64,000 bases of DNA, taken from Hyphomicrobium_A sp044507625. GTDB taxonomy: Bacteria > Pseudomonadota > Alphaproteobacteria > Rhizobiales > Hyphomicrobiaceae. Below, one piece after another: positions 28,201 through 37,800 of the stretch (position 1 is its first letter; every line of letters starts with the position of its first letter). The stretch lies in assembly GCA_044507625.1 (NCBI GenBank), contig JBIQJE010000012.1, positions 1-64,000 on the forward strand, read 5' to 3'. The notes below the pieces were generated by a model that saw nothing but the letters and a program-made list of their open reading frames with translations, had not been told where the DNA came from and made no database searches. Position numbers and translations under genes: made by a program.

Positions 28201-28353
28201 ACCATCGTCGGCGGCCTGCTGCTCAGCCAGCTTCTGACGCTCTACACGACGCCCGTCATCTACCTCGCCATGGAACGCCTCAAGGCGCGCCTGTCGGGCG
28301 ACACCGCCGCGGCACAGCAGCCGGGCGCCACCGGCCCCGTGGCGGCCGAGTAG
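25234..28353 (+). CDS. mdtB: RND multidrug efflux permease (MdtB-like)
   Basis: The product (1039 aa) is a full-length HAE1-type inner-membrane RND pump subunit with 12 helices and two large periplasmic loops. It starts FILRPIATSLLAFATVLGGALGYFWLP, typical of MdtB. The proton-relay Asp pair is in helix 4 (GTGFVVDDAIVMIEN) and the relay Lys in helix 10 (LMGIVKKNAIMMIDF). It overlaps the adaptor gene by 4 bases and precedes a second permease gene by 4 bases. That arrangement matches MdtBC, which in E. coli assemble as a mixed trimer for bile salts, novobiocin and metals. Substrates here are unknown. Confidence 0.9.
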   Translation: MNVSAPFILRPIATSLLAFATVLGGALGYFWLPVSSLPQVDFPTIQVSTQLPGANPQTMSTLVTASLEREFGKIPDLETMNSMSSFGLSQITLQFNLDRDIDAAAQDVQSAINAAGSTLPRNLPYPPTYSKVNPADAAVVTLALTSDIVSMRELSDLADTMIAQRLSTVSGVGHVSVEGGIRPAVRIQADVSRLAAYGLSISDVNSAVTSANVSGPKGSLDGTHQSYSIAANDQLASAEAYREVVIAYRNGAPVRLKDVADVTEGLENARVGGWYQGIPAVIIDVQRQPGANVIETVERLKAELPRIERALPKSVKLTLVHDRTETIRASVHDVQFTLVLSVALIVMVVLVFLRSGRATVIAGVALPVSLITTFAVMYFCGFSLDNLSLMALTIGTGFVVDDAIVMIENIVRHLEKGQKPLRAALDGAREIGFTVISLTVSLIAVFIPLLFMTGLVGRMFREFALTLTIAVTVSAIVSLTLTPMMAAKLLKQHPEDRGNFIGRAFNWMLDAVVEGYRRSLELVLRHQTLTLLATVATVIITVWMYIAIPKGFLPPQDTGLITAVLEAEPQVSFNELSRLQGEVAAAVRKDPAVAGVVGVAGVGQLNPTPNIAHLKITLKPRAERGILVPGVVERLQKAISTIPGVTVYFQPVQDVQIATRASRAQYQYTLVSTSAAEVAEWTQKLGAELARSPALSDVNLETMSTGLRTRVDVDREVAGRLGVTVQAVANALNDAFGQRQVSTIYAQANQYRVVLEAMPQYRSDPSRLNRMYVPSSNGAQVPLTAIAKITHTTAPLAVSHQDQFPAETISFNLVEGAALSDAVEIISAAEATIGMPSSVTGSFFGDASEFASSLASQPWLILAAVVTIYIVLGVLYESLVHPFTILTTLPSAGIGALLALMLTGLDLSLVALIGIVLLMGIVKKNAIMMIDFALDAERERGLNPRDSIVEAALLRFRPIMMTTLAALFGALPLAIENGVGSELRNPLGITIVGGLLLSQLLTLYTTPVIYLAMERLKARLSGDTAAAQQPGATGPVAAE

Positions 28354-28357
28354 CGCC

Positions 28358-31300
28358 ATGAACTTCTCGGCCCCATTCATCCTGCGTCCCATCGGCACCG
28401 CGCTTCTCGCCGCCGGCCTCTTCCTCCTGGGCGCAACGGCCTACTATGACCTCCCCGTCGCCAGCCTCCCGGCCGTCGACTTCCCGACCATCCGCGTGCA
28501 GGCGAGCCGGCCGGGCGCCGATCCGCAAACCATGGCCGCCACGATCGCCGCGCCGCTCGAGCGGCGCCTCGGCGAAATCGCCGGCGTCACCGAGCTCACC
28601 TCGGTGAGCTCCCAGGGCTCCTCCAGCATTTCCGTGCAGTTCGATCTGTCGCGAGACGTGGATAGCGCCGCGCGCGACGTGCAGGCGGCACTGAACGCCG
28701 CGACGGCGGATCTGCCGGGCGACCTCCCAGACGTCCCGACGTTCCGAAAATATAACCCCTCTGCGGCGCCGGTGCTGATCCTCGCCATGACGTCGGAGGG
28801 ACTGTCCCCCAGCGATATCTACGATGCAGCGGATACGGTCGTCGCCCAGCGCATCTCGCAGGTGCCGGGCGTCGCGCAGGTCGATGTGAGCGGCGCCGAG
28901 CAGCCCGCGATAAGGGTGCGGGTCAATTCCACGCTTCTGGCGTCCATGGGACTCAGCATGGATGAAGTGCGCAGCGCCATCGCCGCCGCCAATGCTGTCG
29001 AGCCCGTGGGCATCGTCGACGGCGACAAGCAGGCGATGACCATCGACGTCAACACCCAGTTGCGCGACCCGAAGGAGTACGGCGCCATCGTCCTCAAGAC
29101 GCATGAGGGCAATGTCGTCCGCCTGTCGAGCGTCGCCAGCATCGAGCACGGCACGCGCAATGCGCGCTCTACCGCCCTGTTCGACCGCAGCTCCGCCGTG
29201 TTGCTGATCGTGCGCAAGCAGCCCGATGCGAACGTCCTCGATACCGTCGACGGCGTGAAGGATCTGCTGCCCAAGGTGCAACACTGGATACCGGCGGGCA
29301 TAGACATTCACGTCCTCACCGACCGCACGCAGACGATCCGGGCCAGCGTGCACGACATGCAGTTCACGCTGGTGCTCTCCATTGCCCTGGTGATGCTGGT
29401 GGTGTTCGTGTTCTTGAGGCGCACCACGCCCACATTGGCCGCCGGCATCACCGTGCCGCTGTCCCTCGCCGGGACATGCGCGGCGATGTGGGCGCTCGGC
29501 TATTCGATCAACAATCTGACGTTGATGGCCTTCGCAATCGCCGTCGGCTTCGTCGTCGACGATGCGATCGTCATGCTCGAGAACGTCTTCCGCAACCTCG
29601 AGAAAGGCATGACGCCGATGACGGCGGCGCTCGTGGGTGCGCGGCAGATCGGCTTCACGGTCATCTCGATCAGCGTCTCTCTCGTCGCCGCATTCATTCC
29701 CGTGCTGTTCATGGGGGGCGTGATGGGCCGCATGCTGCGGGAATTCTCCGTCACGCTCGTCGTGGCCATTGCCGTGTCCGTGGTCATTTCACTTTCGGTC
29801 ACCCCGATGATCTGCGCGCACTTCATCAAGGATTCCGGCAGCGGCGTTCGCAACCGCTTCGACCGCATCGTCGAGGCAACCCTCGGCTGGATGGTCGATG
29901 CCTACGCACGCACCCTGCGCGTCGCCCTGCGCCACCAGGTCGTGACCCTGTTCTCCCTGCTCTGCGTGGTCGTGCTCACCATGCACCTCTACGTCCAGAT
30001 CCCGAAGGGCATGTTCCCTGAGGATGATACGGGCCTCGTCATTGGCATGACGGAGGCTTCGGCGGATATCTCCTACGAGGCGATGCTCAAGCTGCAGATG
30101 CAGGCGCTGGACATCGTCCTCGCCGACCCTGCCGTCGAGCACGTCGGCTCATCGCTGGGTGGATCTGGCCCCGGCGGCGGCTCGAACACCGGCCGCATGT
30201 TCATCAACCTGAAGCCGCTCGAAGAGCGCGACGGTGTGCCGACGCAGCGCGTCATCAATCGCATGCGCGGCAAGTTCAGCGCCGTGAAAGGCGTCGAGGT
30301 GCGCCTCTTCGCATCGCGCGACATCCGCGTCGGCGCCCGCCAGGGCAACTCCCAATACCAATATACGCTCTGGGACCCCGACATCGACGAGTTGAACGAA
30401 TGGGCGCCGAAGGTGTTCGAGCGCATGCGTTCCATTCCCGGTATCGTCGACGTCTCGAGCGACCGCCGGGCGGGTGGCCTGCAGCTCGATATCAAGATCG
30501 ACCGCGACGCCGCCGCGCGCATGGGCGTCAAGATTTCCGACATTGACGCGGCGATGAACAACGCCTTCGCCCAGCGCCAGATCTCCACCATTTACGCCCA
30601 GCGCAACCAATACCGCGTCATCCTCGAAGTCGATCCCCGCCTGCAGCGCGATCCCGCGCACCTGAAGCAGATCTATGTCCCGAGCAGCAGCGGAGCACAG
30701 GTGCCGCTGACGGGTCTCATCCGCATCATCGAGAACACCGCGCCGCTGCAGGTCAACCACCAGGGTCCGTTCCCCGCGGTGACGGTGAGCTTCGACATCG
30801 CGCCGGGCAACACCCTCGACCAGGCCCTGCGCGACATCGACCGGGCGATGGCCGAGTTGCATACCCCGCCGGGTCTGCGCGGGGAGACCGCGGGCGACGC
30901 GCGCGCATTCGCCGACCAATCCTCGCAGCAGCCGCTGCTGATCCTCGCGGCCCTCATCGCCGTCTACATCGTGCTCGGCGTGCTCTACGAGAGCCTCGCC
31001 CACCCGCTGACGATCATCTCCACCTTGCCATCGGCGGGCCTGGGCGCGCTGCTCGCGCTCTACGCCGCCGGCATGGAGCTGTCGATGACGGCGCTCATCG
31101 GCGTCATCCTGCTCATCGGCATCGTCAAGAAGAACGGAATCATGATGGTGGACTTCGCTCTCGACGGCGAACGCCATCGCGGCCTCGCCCCGGCCGTCGC
31201 GATCTACGAGGCCTGCCTCACCCGTTTCCGTCCCATCCTGATGACCACCATGGCGGCGCTGCTCGGCGCCATCCCCCTCGCCATCGCCGAGGGTCCGGGC

Positions 31301-31510
31301 TCTGAGATTCGTCGCCCGCTCGGCATCACCATCATCGGCGGACTGCTCGTCTCGCAGATGCTCACACTCTACACCACGCCCGTCATCTACCTGCTGCTCG
31401 ATCGCATGCACCGCCGCCTCGGCGGCAGCGCCCCGGCCAGCACCTATGAGGAGGCCCAAGCGGATACAGAGGAACCGGGCCACACCGCCTCATCCGCCGC
31501 CGTCCCTTAA
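28358..31510 (+). CDS. mdtC: RND multidrug efflux permease (MdtC-like)
   Basis: The product (1050 aa) is the second RND permease of the operon. It is similar in layout to the first but distinct in sequence, as MdtC is to MdtB. It opens FILRPIGTALLAAGLFLLGATAYYDLP. Helix 4 has VGFVVDDAIVMLEN and helix 10 has LIGIVKKNGIMMVDF, so the proton-relay residues are complete. The last 30 residues are acidic and probably disordered. It begins 4 bases after the mdtB-like stop. No outer-membrane channel (TolC-like) gene follows, so the pump must use one encoded elsewhere. Confidence 0.9.
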   Translation: MNFSAPFILRPIGTALLAAGLFLLGATAYYDLPVASLPAVDFPTIRVQASRPGADPQTMAATIAAPLERRLGEIAGVTELTSVSSQGSSSISVQFDLSRDVDSAARDVQAALNAATADLPGDLPDVPTFRKYNPSAAPVLILAMTSEGLSPSDIYDAADTVVAQRISQVPGVAQVDVSGAEQPAIRVRVNSTLLASMGLSMDEVRSAIAAANAVEPVGIVDGDKQAMTIDVNTQLRDPKEYGAIVLKTHEGNVVRLSSVASIEHGTRNARSTALFDRSSAVLLIVRKQPDANVLDTVDGVKDLLPKVQHWIPAGIDIHVLTDRTQTIRASVHDMQFTLVLSIALVMLVVFVFLRRTTPTLAAGITVPLSLAGTCAAMWALGYSINNLTLMAFAIAVGFVVDDAIVMLENVFRNLEKGMTPMTAALVGARQIGFTVISISVSLVAAFIPVLFMGGVMGRMLREFSVTLVVAIAVSVVISLSVTPMICAHFIKDSGSGVRNRFDRIVEATLGWMVDAYARTLRVALRHQVVTLFSLLCVVVLTMHLYVQIPKGMFPEDDTGLVIGMTEASADISYEAMLKLQMQALDIVLADPAVEHVGSSLGGSGPGGGSNTGRMFINLKPLEERDGVPTQRVINRMRGKFSAVKGVEVRLFASRDIRVGARQGNSQYQYTLWDPDIDELNEWAPKVFERMRSIPGIVDVSSDRRAGGLQLDIKIDRDAAARMGVKISDIDAAMNNAFAQRQISTIYAQRNQYRVILEVDPRLQRDPAHLKQIYVPSSSGAQVPLTGLIRIIENTAPLQVNHQGPFPAVTVSFDIAPGNTLDQALRDIDRAMAELHTPPGLRGETAGDARAFADQSSQQPLLILAALIAVYIVLGVLYESLAHPLTIISTLPSAGLGALLALYAAGMELSMTALIGVILLIGIVKKNGIMMVDFALDGERHRGLAPAVAIYEACLTRFRPILMTTMAALLGAIPLAIAEGPGSEIRRPLGITIIGGLLVSQMLTLYTTPVIYLLLDRMHRRLGGSAPASTYEEAQADTEEPGHTASSAAVP

Positions 31511-31618
31511 GGCGTCCTCCATCTGAATTCGGTACAGATTGCCGCGCTTCGGCTGTCCTGATACGGGAGGGACGGTCCGGCCGCCCTTTGGTCATGCGTC
31601 GAACCTGCTTTCGGGCCT

Positions 31619-31644
31619 GTAACGTATGCGACCCGCACTGCGAA
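31619..31644 (+). promoter_or_regulatory. SigF-type ECF promoter
   Basis: GTAACG (31619-31624), exactly 16 bases, then CGAA (31641-31644). This is one base from the consensus I recall for Caulobacter SigF promoters (GTAACC-N16-CGAA). It lies 18 bases before the GTG start of the sigma factor gene at 31663, so the sigma factor probably activates its own operon. Confidence 0.6.
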
Positions 31645-31662
31645 CATGATACGAGGGGCTTG

Positions 31663-32223
31663 GTGGCTCAGACGAACCGCGAGGAAGAATGGGCGAGCCT
31701 GATGCGAGCGGCGCTAGCGGGCGACGAAGACGCCTACCGCAAGCTGCTACATTCGCTGACGCTAAGCCTGCGCGCCGTGGTCCGCCGGGGCTTCTCGCAG
31801 GCCGGTGCGCCCCTCGGCGACGTGGAGGACGTAGTCCAGGAGACGCTCCTGGCGCTGCACCTCAAGCGCAACACATGGGATCCCGAGCAGCCGCTCGGTC
31901 CATGGGTGCGCGCCATCGCCAAACACAAGCTTATCGATGCGCTGCGCCGCCGCGGCCGCCGCATCCAGGTACCGATCGAAAGCGTGATCGGGACGCTGGC
32001 GATTGATGAGGACCACAGTGGCGTTGACCGTCAGGACGCACGTCGCCTCGTTGATGGCCTTCGCGGCCGTCAGAGAGAGGTCGTCCGCGCGCTCAGCCTC
32101 GAAGGCCAGTCGATCAGCGAAGTGGCGAAAAGATTGAAGATGAAGGAGGTCGCCGTGCGTGTCGCGCTCCATCGCGGTCTTAAAGCGCTCAGCGCCCTGC
32201 ACCGGGAAGATGACCAGAAATGA
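31663..32223 (+). CDS. ECF-family RNA polymerase sigma factor (SigF-like)
   Basis: The product (186 aa) has the two ECF regions: sigma-2 with GDVEDVVQETLLALHLKRNTWDP and WVRAIAKHKLIDALRR (DNA melting and -10 recognition), and sigma-4 with GRQREVVRALSLEGQSISEVAKRLKMKEVAVRVALHRGLKAL (-35 recognition helix-turn-helix). The GTG at 31663, after GAGGGG, gives a protein of normal ECF length; the frame is open from 31588. Its stop overlaps the NrsF-type gene by ATGA. With the partner being NrsF, it should belong to the Caulobacter SigF-type group, which responds to oxidising metals such as chromate and cadmium. Confidence 0.88.
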   Translation: MAQTNREEEWASLMRAALAGDEDAYRKLLHSLTLSLRAVVRRGFSQAGAPLGDVEDVVQETLLALHLKRNTWDPEQPLGPWVRAIAKHKLIDALRRRGRRIQVPIESVIGTLAIDEDHSGVDRQDARRLVDGLRGRQREVVRALSLEGQSISEVAKRLKMKEVAVRVALHRGLKALSALHREDDQK

Positions 32224-32858
32224 AGACCGATGAGCTGATCAACGCCCTTGCCGCCGATGCGAAGTCTCCCCCGGCGCCCATCGGGCTCACGGTATGGCTT
32301 GCCGCCAGCATCGCCGCCGCTCTCGCTGCCGCGATGTTCTTCGCGGTGCTGCCTTTGCGCAGCGATATTCAGGAGGCTATCGGCGAGCCGCGTTTCCTCG
32401 GCAAATGGATATTCACCCTATCTCTTTTTGCCACTGCCCTCATCGTGACGGTGCATCTGGCCCGCCCACAGGGCATCCCCCGTTCTCTGCTGCTTCTGCT
32501 TCTCGTGGCCCCGGCCTTCCTTCTCATGGGCATCGCCGGTGAGCTGATGACCCTTCCCCCATCCCAGTGGGTGCCGACGATGGTCGGCGTAAACTCGAGC
32601 GGCTGTATCGTCCTGATTCCGCTGCTTTCGGCGCTGCCCCTCGGTGCGATCATGCTGGCCCTGCGCCGCGGCGCACCGGATCGCCCGGCCCTTGCAGGCG
32701 CGGTTGCCGGGCTCGCCGCCGCGGGAATCGCCGCCACCTTCTATGCCATGTATTGCCGCGACGACAGTCCGCTGTTTCTCGGCCTATGGTATATTCTCGC
32801 CACAGCTCTCGTAGCTATCGTCGGGGCGCTCGTCGGCTCGCGCGTTCTGCGCTGGTAG
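32220..32858 (+). CDS. nrsF: NrsF-type membrane anti-sigma factor (DUF1109)
   Basis: The product (212 aa) has a short cytoplasmic N-terminus (MKTDELINALAADA) and six membrane helices, the layout of NrsF/DUF1109 anti-sigma factors. Two cysteines, Cys129 (VNSSGCIVL) and Cys179 (AMYCRDDS), match in position and spacing the two that are needed for metal sensing in Caulobacter NrsF. It should hold the sigma factor at the membrane and release it under heavy-metal or oxidative stress. It overlaps the sigma factor gene by 4 bases. Confidence 0.88.
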   Translation: MKTDELINALAADAKSPPAPIGLTVWLAASIAAALAAAMFFAVLPLRSDIQEAIGEPRFLGKWIFTLSLFATALIVTVHLARPQGIPRSLLLLLLVAPAFLLMGIAGELMTLPPSQWVPTMVGVNSSGCIVLIPLLSALPLGAIMLALRRGAPDRPALAGAVAGLAAAGIAATFYAMYCRDDSPLFLGLWYILATALVAIVGALVGSRVLRW

Positions 32859-32895
32859 CAGTGCGTCCATCTGCCATCCGCATTGTTGAGCCGGG

Positions 32896-32929
32896 CTGTC
32901 AACAACGCTACGTTGTTACCTGTCAACAA
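32896..32929. promoter_or_regulatory. Inverted and direct repeats upstream of doxX (possible operator)
   Basis: AACAACG-CTA-CGTTGTT (32901-32917) is a perfect 7+7 inverted repeat. CTGTCAACAA occurs twice in direct orientation (32896-32905 and 32920-32929). The cluster ends 22 bases before the doxX start, in a position suited to a repressor or activator. Confidence 0.5.
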
Positions 32930-32951
32930 ACAACGACAGGGAGACAGGGCA

Positions 32952-33350
32952 ATGACACGAAGCGAGCTGGAGACGGTTTGGGCGCCACGCCTTCTGGGTG
33001 TGCTGCGCATCGTGGCAGCCATCCTCTTTATTGAGCACGGAACGCAGAAGCTGTTCGGCTTTCCCGAAGCGGTTCGCGGGCAGCCGGAAATGTTTCAGCT
33101 GACCTGGTACGCTGGCATTCTCGAAACCTTCGGCGGCTTGCTGCTTCTCCTAGGCCTCTTCACGCGCCCTGTCGCGTTCGTGTTGAGCGGCCTGATGGCT
33201 TTCGCCTACTGGATCGCGCACTTCCCGCAGAACCCGTTCCCCGTGCTCAACGGCGGCGACGCGGCCATCCTCTTCTGCTTCGTCTTCCTGTACATCTCCG
33301 CCGCCGGCCCGGGCGCTTTCAGCCTCGATGGAGCCCGCGACGGAAAATAG
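32952..33350 (+). CDS. DoxX family membrane protein
   Basis: The product (132 aa) has four membrane helices and family motifs: APRLLGVLRIVAAILFIEHGTQKLFGFP near the N-terminus and YAGILETFGGLLLLLGLFTRPVAF in the middle. DoxX proteins are small inner-membrane proteins linked to redox and sulfur stress or quinone chemistry; the exact reaction is unsettled. DoxX genes are often near SigF-type ECF systems, so it may belong to the same stress response, though it has its own upstream repeat and no SigF-type promoter was seen directly before it. The ATG at 32952 follows a CAGGGAGACAGGG stretch. Confidence 0.85.
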   Translation: MTRSELETVWAPRLLGVLRIVAAILFIEHGTQKLFGFPEAVRGQPEMFQLTWYAGILETFGGLLLLLGLFTRPVAFVLSGLMAFAYWIAHFPQNPFPVLNGGDAAILFCFVFLYISAAGPGAFSLDGARDGK

Positions 33351-33371
33351 GCACCGCGGCCGTTTCTTGAC

Positions 33372-33396
33372 TGGGCCCGGTCATCCACCGGGCTCA
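33372..33396. terminator. Strong hairpin after doxX (possible terminator)
   Basis: TGGGCCCGGT, a 5-base loop, then ACCGGGCTCA gives a 10-pair stem with one G-U pair, 22 bases after the doxX stop. There is no T run after it, so it may be an RNA-stabilising hairpin rather than a classic intrinsic terminator. Confidence 0.45.
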
Positions 33397-33559
33397 GCGC
33401 GGTAAACTGGCCGCCTCAGATTTCGGGCGCCCCGGATTGGGGCGTCCGCAAACCTGGACGTAACGACCCGGGGGGCAGCAGGTTTACCTTCCCCGGATAA
33501 GCTGAGAGGGGCGCGAGCGGTCGCCCACCGGACACTCGAGAGCAGATTGGCGAGCGGTA

Positions 33560-34858
33560 ATGCGTCCGAGTTACGTCGTCCTGATCATCCTCTGCGCGAT
33601 CGCGGCTGCGGCAGCCACGTTCGGCCCCGTGCGCGGCAAGTCCGTGCCGGAAGGCATCGAGGATCTCCTCGCCCATATCGACAGGGGCACCAAAGCCGTC
33701 CTGGCCAATCTCGGCAGCGGCAGCGAAACGACGCCTGCGAAGGCCGCAGAAAAAGCGCAGCCGCCCGTGCTCACCGTCAGCCACCCTGTCAGCCGCAAAG
33801 TGATCGAATGGGACGAGTTCACCGGCCGGTTCGATGCGGTCGAAGCGGTCGATGTGCGTGCCCGCGTCTCCGGCTATCTCACAGAGGTCAAGTTCACCGA
33901 TGGCGAGGACGTGAAGGAAGGCGATCTCCTCTTTACGATCGATCCTCGCCCCTTCGAGCGTGCCCTCGATCAGGCCAAGGCTCAGCTCAATCAGGCAACC
34001 GTAAGCGTCAGCAACGCCAAGCTCGATGTCGAGCGCGGACGCCCGCTCCTGAAGCGTGACTACATTTCCAAGAAAGCGTTCGACGACCGCGAGAACATCC
34101 AGCGCGACGCCGAAGCGTTGGTGAAGATCGCCGAGGCGCGCGTCAAGGCTGCCGAGCTGGAGCTCAGCTTCTGCCGCATCACTGCGCCCATCTCCGGCCG
34201 TATGAGCCGCACGCTCGTCACCCCGGGAAATTTCGTCAGCGGCGGGGGCTCCGACACCGGCTCCACCATCCTGACGACGATCGTGAAACAGGACCCGATC
34301 TATATCTACTTTGACGTCAGCGAGAACAATGCGCTGAAGTATCAGCGCCTCTCCCAGGCGCAGGGCAAAGGCGCGCAAGGTTTCATCGGCGCCACCGTCG
34401 GCGTCGGGCTGCCCGATGAAACCGGCTTCCCGCACGCAGCCAAGCTCGACTTCCTCGAAAATCGCCTCGACCACGGCACCGGCACCCTGCGCGCCCGCGC
34501 CGTGCTGCCCAACAAGGACCGCTTTTTCTCGCCCGGGATGTTCGCGCGCGTGCGCCTGCAGGGATCGCCGGAATACACCGCCCTGCTCCTGCCCGATGAG
34601 GCCATCGGCACCGATCAGGCCACACGGTTCGTATACGTCGTCGGCGACGACAACATCCCCGTGCGCCGCACCGTGGAGCTGGGGCCCATGGACGATGGCC
34701 TGCGCGTCGTCCGCAAGGGCCTCAACCCCGACGACTGGGTGATCCTGCGCGGCCAGCAGCGCGTGCGCCCCGGTGATCCGATCGAGCCCCGCCGCATGCC
34801 GCTCACGGTGTCGGATGCGGTCGGCGGCACGACCGTCTTACCGACCAAAAAGCGGTGA
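33560..34858 (+). CDS. RND efflux periplasmic adaptor (MexE/AcrA-like)
   Basis: The product (432 aa) is a membrane-fusion protein with an N-terminal anchor (YVVLIILCAIAAAAATFG). A linker of about 50 residues precedes the usual core: VRARVSGYLTEVKFTDGEDVKEGD, a helical hairpin, APISGRMSRTLVTPGNFV, then FFSPGMFARVRL and LLLPDEAIGTDQ. The last two are typical of AcrA/MexE adaptors. The permease gene follows 13 bases later. It has no linked regulator or outer-membrane gene in the window. Confidence 0.9.
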   Translation: MRPSYVVLIILCAIAAAAATFGPVRGKSVPEGIEDLLAHIDRGTKAVLANLGSGSETTPAKAAEKAQPPVLTVSHPVSRKVIEWDEFTGRFDAVEAVDVRARVSGYLTEVKFTDGEDVKEGDLLFTIDPRPFERALDQAKAQLNQATVSVSNAKLDVERGRPLLKRDYISKKAFDDRENIQRDAEALVKIAEARVKAAELELSFCRITAPISGRMSRTLVTPGNFVSGGGSDTGSTILTTIVKQDPIYIYFDVSENNALKYQRLSQAQGKGAQGFIGATVGVGLPDETGFPHAAKLDFLENRLDHGTGTLRARAVLPNKDRFFSPGMFARVRLQGSPEYTALLLPDEAIGTDQATRFVYVVGDDNIPVRRTVELGPMDDGLRVVRKGLNPDDWVILRGQQRVRPGDPIEPRRMPLTVSDAVGGTTVLPTKKR

Positions 34859-34871
34859 GCGGCGACGGGCC

Positions 34872-37800
34872 ATGCGATTTTCCCGCTTCTTCATAGATCG
34901 GCCCATCTTCGCATCGGTCGTCTCGCTGATCATCCTCATCGTGGGATCGATCGCCTATCTCACGCTGCCGGTCGCGCAGTTCCCCGAGATCGTTCCGCCC
35001 ACCATCTCGGTCAACACGTCCTATCCCGGCGCAAACGCCGTCACCGTTGCCGACACGGTCGCATCCGTCATCGAGCAGGAGGTGAACGGCGTCGAGGACA
35101 TGATCTACATGTACTCGCAGTCGACCGACGACGGAGCGATGTCCCTCAGCGTGACCTTCGACATCGGCACCGATGTCGATAAGGCGCAGGTGCTGGTGCA
35201 GAACCGCGTCTCGGCCGCCGAGCCGCGCCTGCCCGAGGAGGTGCGCCGCAACGGCGTGACGGTCAACAAGCGCTCGCCCGACCTCCTGCTCGTCGTCCAC
35301 ATGATCTCGCCGCAGAACACCTACGATGCGGTCTACATCTCCAACTACGCGCTGCTGAATGTCCGCGACGAGCTTGCCCGCATCAAGGGCGTCGGCGACG
35401 TCACTCTTTTCGGCTCGCGCGAATATTCCATGCGCATCTGGCTCGACCCGGAGCGGATCGCCGAGCGCGGCATGACCGCCGAGGAAGTTCTATCGGCACT
35501 GCGCGCGCAGAACGTCCAGGTCGCCGGCGGCGCGCTCGGCCAACCGCCCCAGGCGGACCTCGGCGCATTCCAGGTTTCGCTGCAATTGAAGGGACGGCTG
35601 CTGCAGCCCTCGGAGTTCGAAAACATCGTCCTCAAGACGGGGACGGACGGCCGCGTCGTGCGGGTGCGCGATGTCGGCCGAGTCGAGCTCGGCGCGCTTC
35701 AGTATTCGACTTACGGCTACCAGGACGACAATCCGGCAACCGTGCTTGTCGTAACCCAGCAGCCCGGCTCGAACGCCATCGAAACCACGCACGCCATCAA
35801 GACGGAGATGCAGCGCCTCGCCCAGCGCTTCCCCAAGGATCTCGAATACCGGATCGTCTACAATCCGACGGAGTTCATCGAGGAATCGATCTCGGAGCTT
35901 TACGGCACCATCACCGAAGCCGTGCTTCTCGTCATCATCGTGGTGTTGCTGTTCCTGCAAACCTGGCGCGCCACCATCATTCCCCTCGTGGCGATTCCGG
36001 TCTCGCTCATCGGCACCTTCGCGATCATGGAGTCCCTCGGGTTCTCCATCAACATGCTCACCCTGTTCGGGCTCGTCCTGGCGGTCGGCATCGTGGTGGA
36101 CGACGCCATCGTCGTCGTCGAGAACGTCGAGCGCAAACTGGCGGACGGGCTGTCGCCTATCGAGGCGGCCCGCGTGACGATGGACGAGGTGGGAACCGCG
36201 CTCATCGCCATTGCGCTTGTCCTCACCGCCGTGTTCGTGCCCACCGCCTTCATCGGCGGCATCACCGGGCAATTCTACCGGCAGTTCGCGGTGACCGTCG
36301 CGACCGCCACGATCATATCCGCCTTCAACTCGCTCACGTTGAGCCCGGCGCTCTGTGCCATTCTGCTGAAAACGCACGACGCGCACGCCGGCGATAGCCT
36401 CCTGATGCGCCCCGTGCACGCCGGTTTCAGGCTATTCAACGCCGCATTCGACAAGCTCTCGGCCGTCTACGGCGCGTTCGTGAAGCTCGCGATCCGCGGC
36501 TCGGCGGTCGTGCTCCTCATCTACGCCGCGCTGATCGGCGTCGCCGGATGGATGCTGTTCCACACACCCACCGGCTTCATCCCGAAGATGGACCGCGGCA
36601 TCATCATCGTCTCTATTCAGCTTCCGCAGGGCGCCTCGCTCCCGCGCACCGATGAGGTGGTCCGCCGCGCCAATGCCATGGTCCTCGAGACACCCGGCGT
36701 CGCCCATACCTCCTCCTACACCGGCCGTTCCGGATCGACCGGATCCAACGCCAGCAACTCCGGAACCATCTTCGCGATCGTAGAAAACGCGCGCGATCGC
36801 GCCAAGATCGGCCTCGACATCGATAAGATCGCCAACGACATACGGGCGCGCCTGAACGAGATCGAGGAATCGAAAACGTCGGTGTTCATTCCCCCGCCTG
36901 TCCGCGGCATGGGCGGCCAGACCGGCTTCTCCATGCGCCTGCAGAACCGCGCCAACATGACCCCGGCCGAGTTCCAGGAGGTCGCCGACAACTTCATCGC
37001 CGCGGCGAACAAGGTGCCCGGCATCACCGGCGTGTTCACATCCTACTCCACCGGCACGCCGCAACTCTATGTGGATGTCGATCGCGACAAGGCGCAGATG
37101 CTGAAGGTGCCGCTGGAGGCCGTCTTCGAGGCGCTGCGCGTTTATCTCGGCTCCGCCTACGTCAATGACTTCAACATGTTCGGACGCACGTTCCGCGTCA
37201 CGGCGCAGGCCGACGCCAAATACCGCGCCGATCCGGAGAACATCTCCCGCATCCGCGTGCGCAACGACGCGGGCCAGATGGTGCCGCTCGGCAACCTCGT
37301 CACCTTCCGCAACATCGCCGGCCCCGACCGCGTGCCGCGCTATAATCTCTTCCCGACCGTCGAAGTGAACGGCTCGCTGAAGCCCGGCATCAGCACCGGC
37401 CAGGGCCTGCACCTCATGGCCGAGCTCGCCAAGAGCAATCTGCCGGAGGGCATAACCTACGAATGGACGGACCTTTCCTACCAGGAGGTCAAGGTCGGCA
37501 GCACCGGCTACTACATCTTCGTCCTGTCGGTGGTGTTCGTCTTCCTTGCGCTCGCCGCCCAGTTCGAGAGCTGGTCGCTGCCCCTCGCCATCATCCTTAT
37601 CGTGCCGATGTGTCTGCTGAGCGCGCTCTTCGGCGTGCGACTGCACGGCCAGGACATCAACATCCTCACCCAGATCGGCTTCATCGTGCTCCTGGGGCTG
37701 GCGGCCAAGAATGCGATCCTCATCGTCGAGTTCGCGCGCCAGCTCGAGGAACAAGGCAACGACACCGCGTCCGCGGCCGTCGAGGCATGCCGCTTGCGCC

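Noticed and set aside
26968..28398. Long open frame of 476 codons opposite the MdtB-like gene
   Set aside because: It is an antisense shadow of a strongly supported RND gene. GC-rich codons on one strand leave few stops on the other, and the translation is His/Asp/Arg-rich with no domain.
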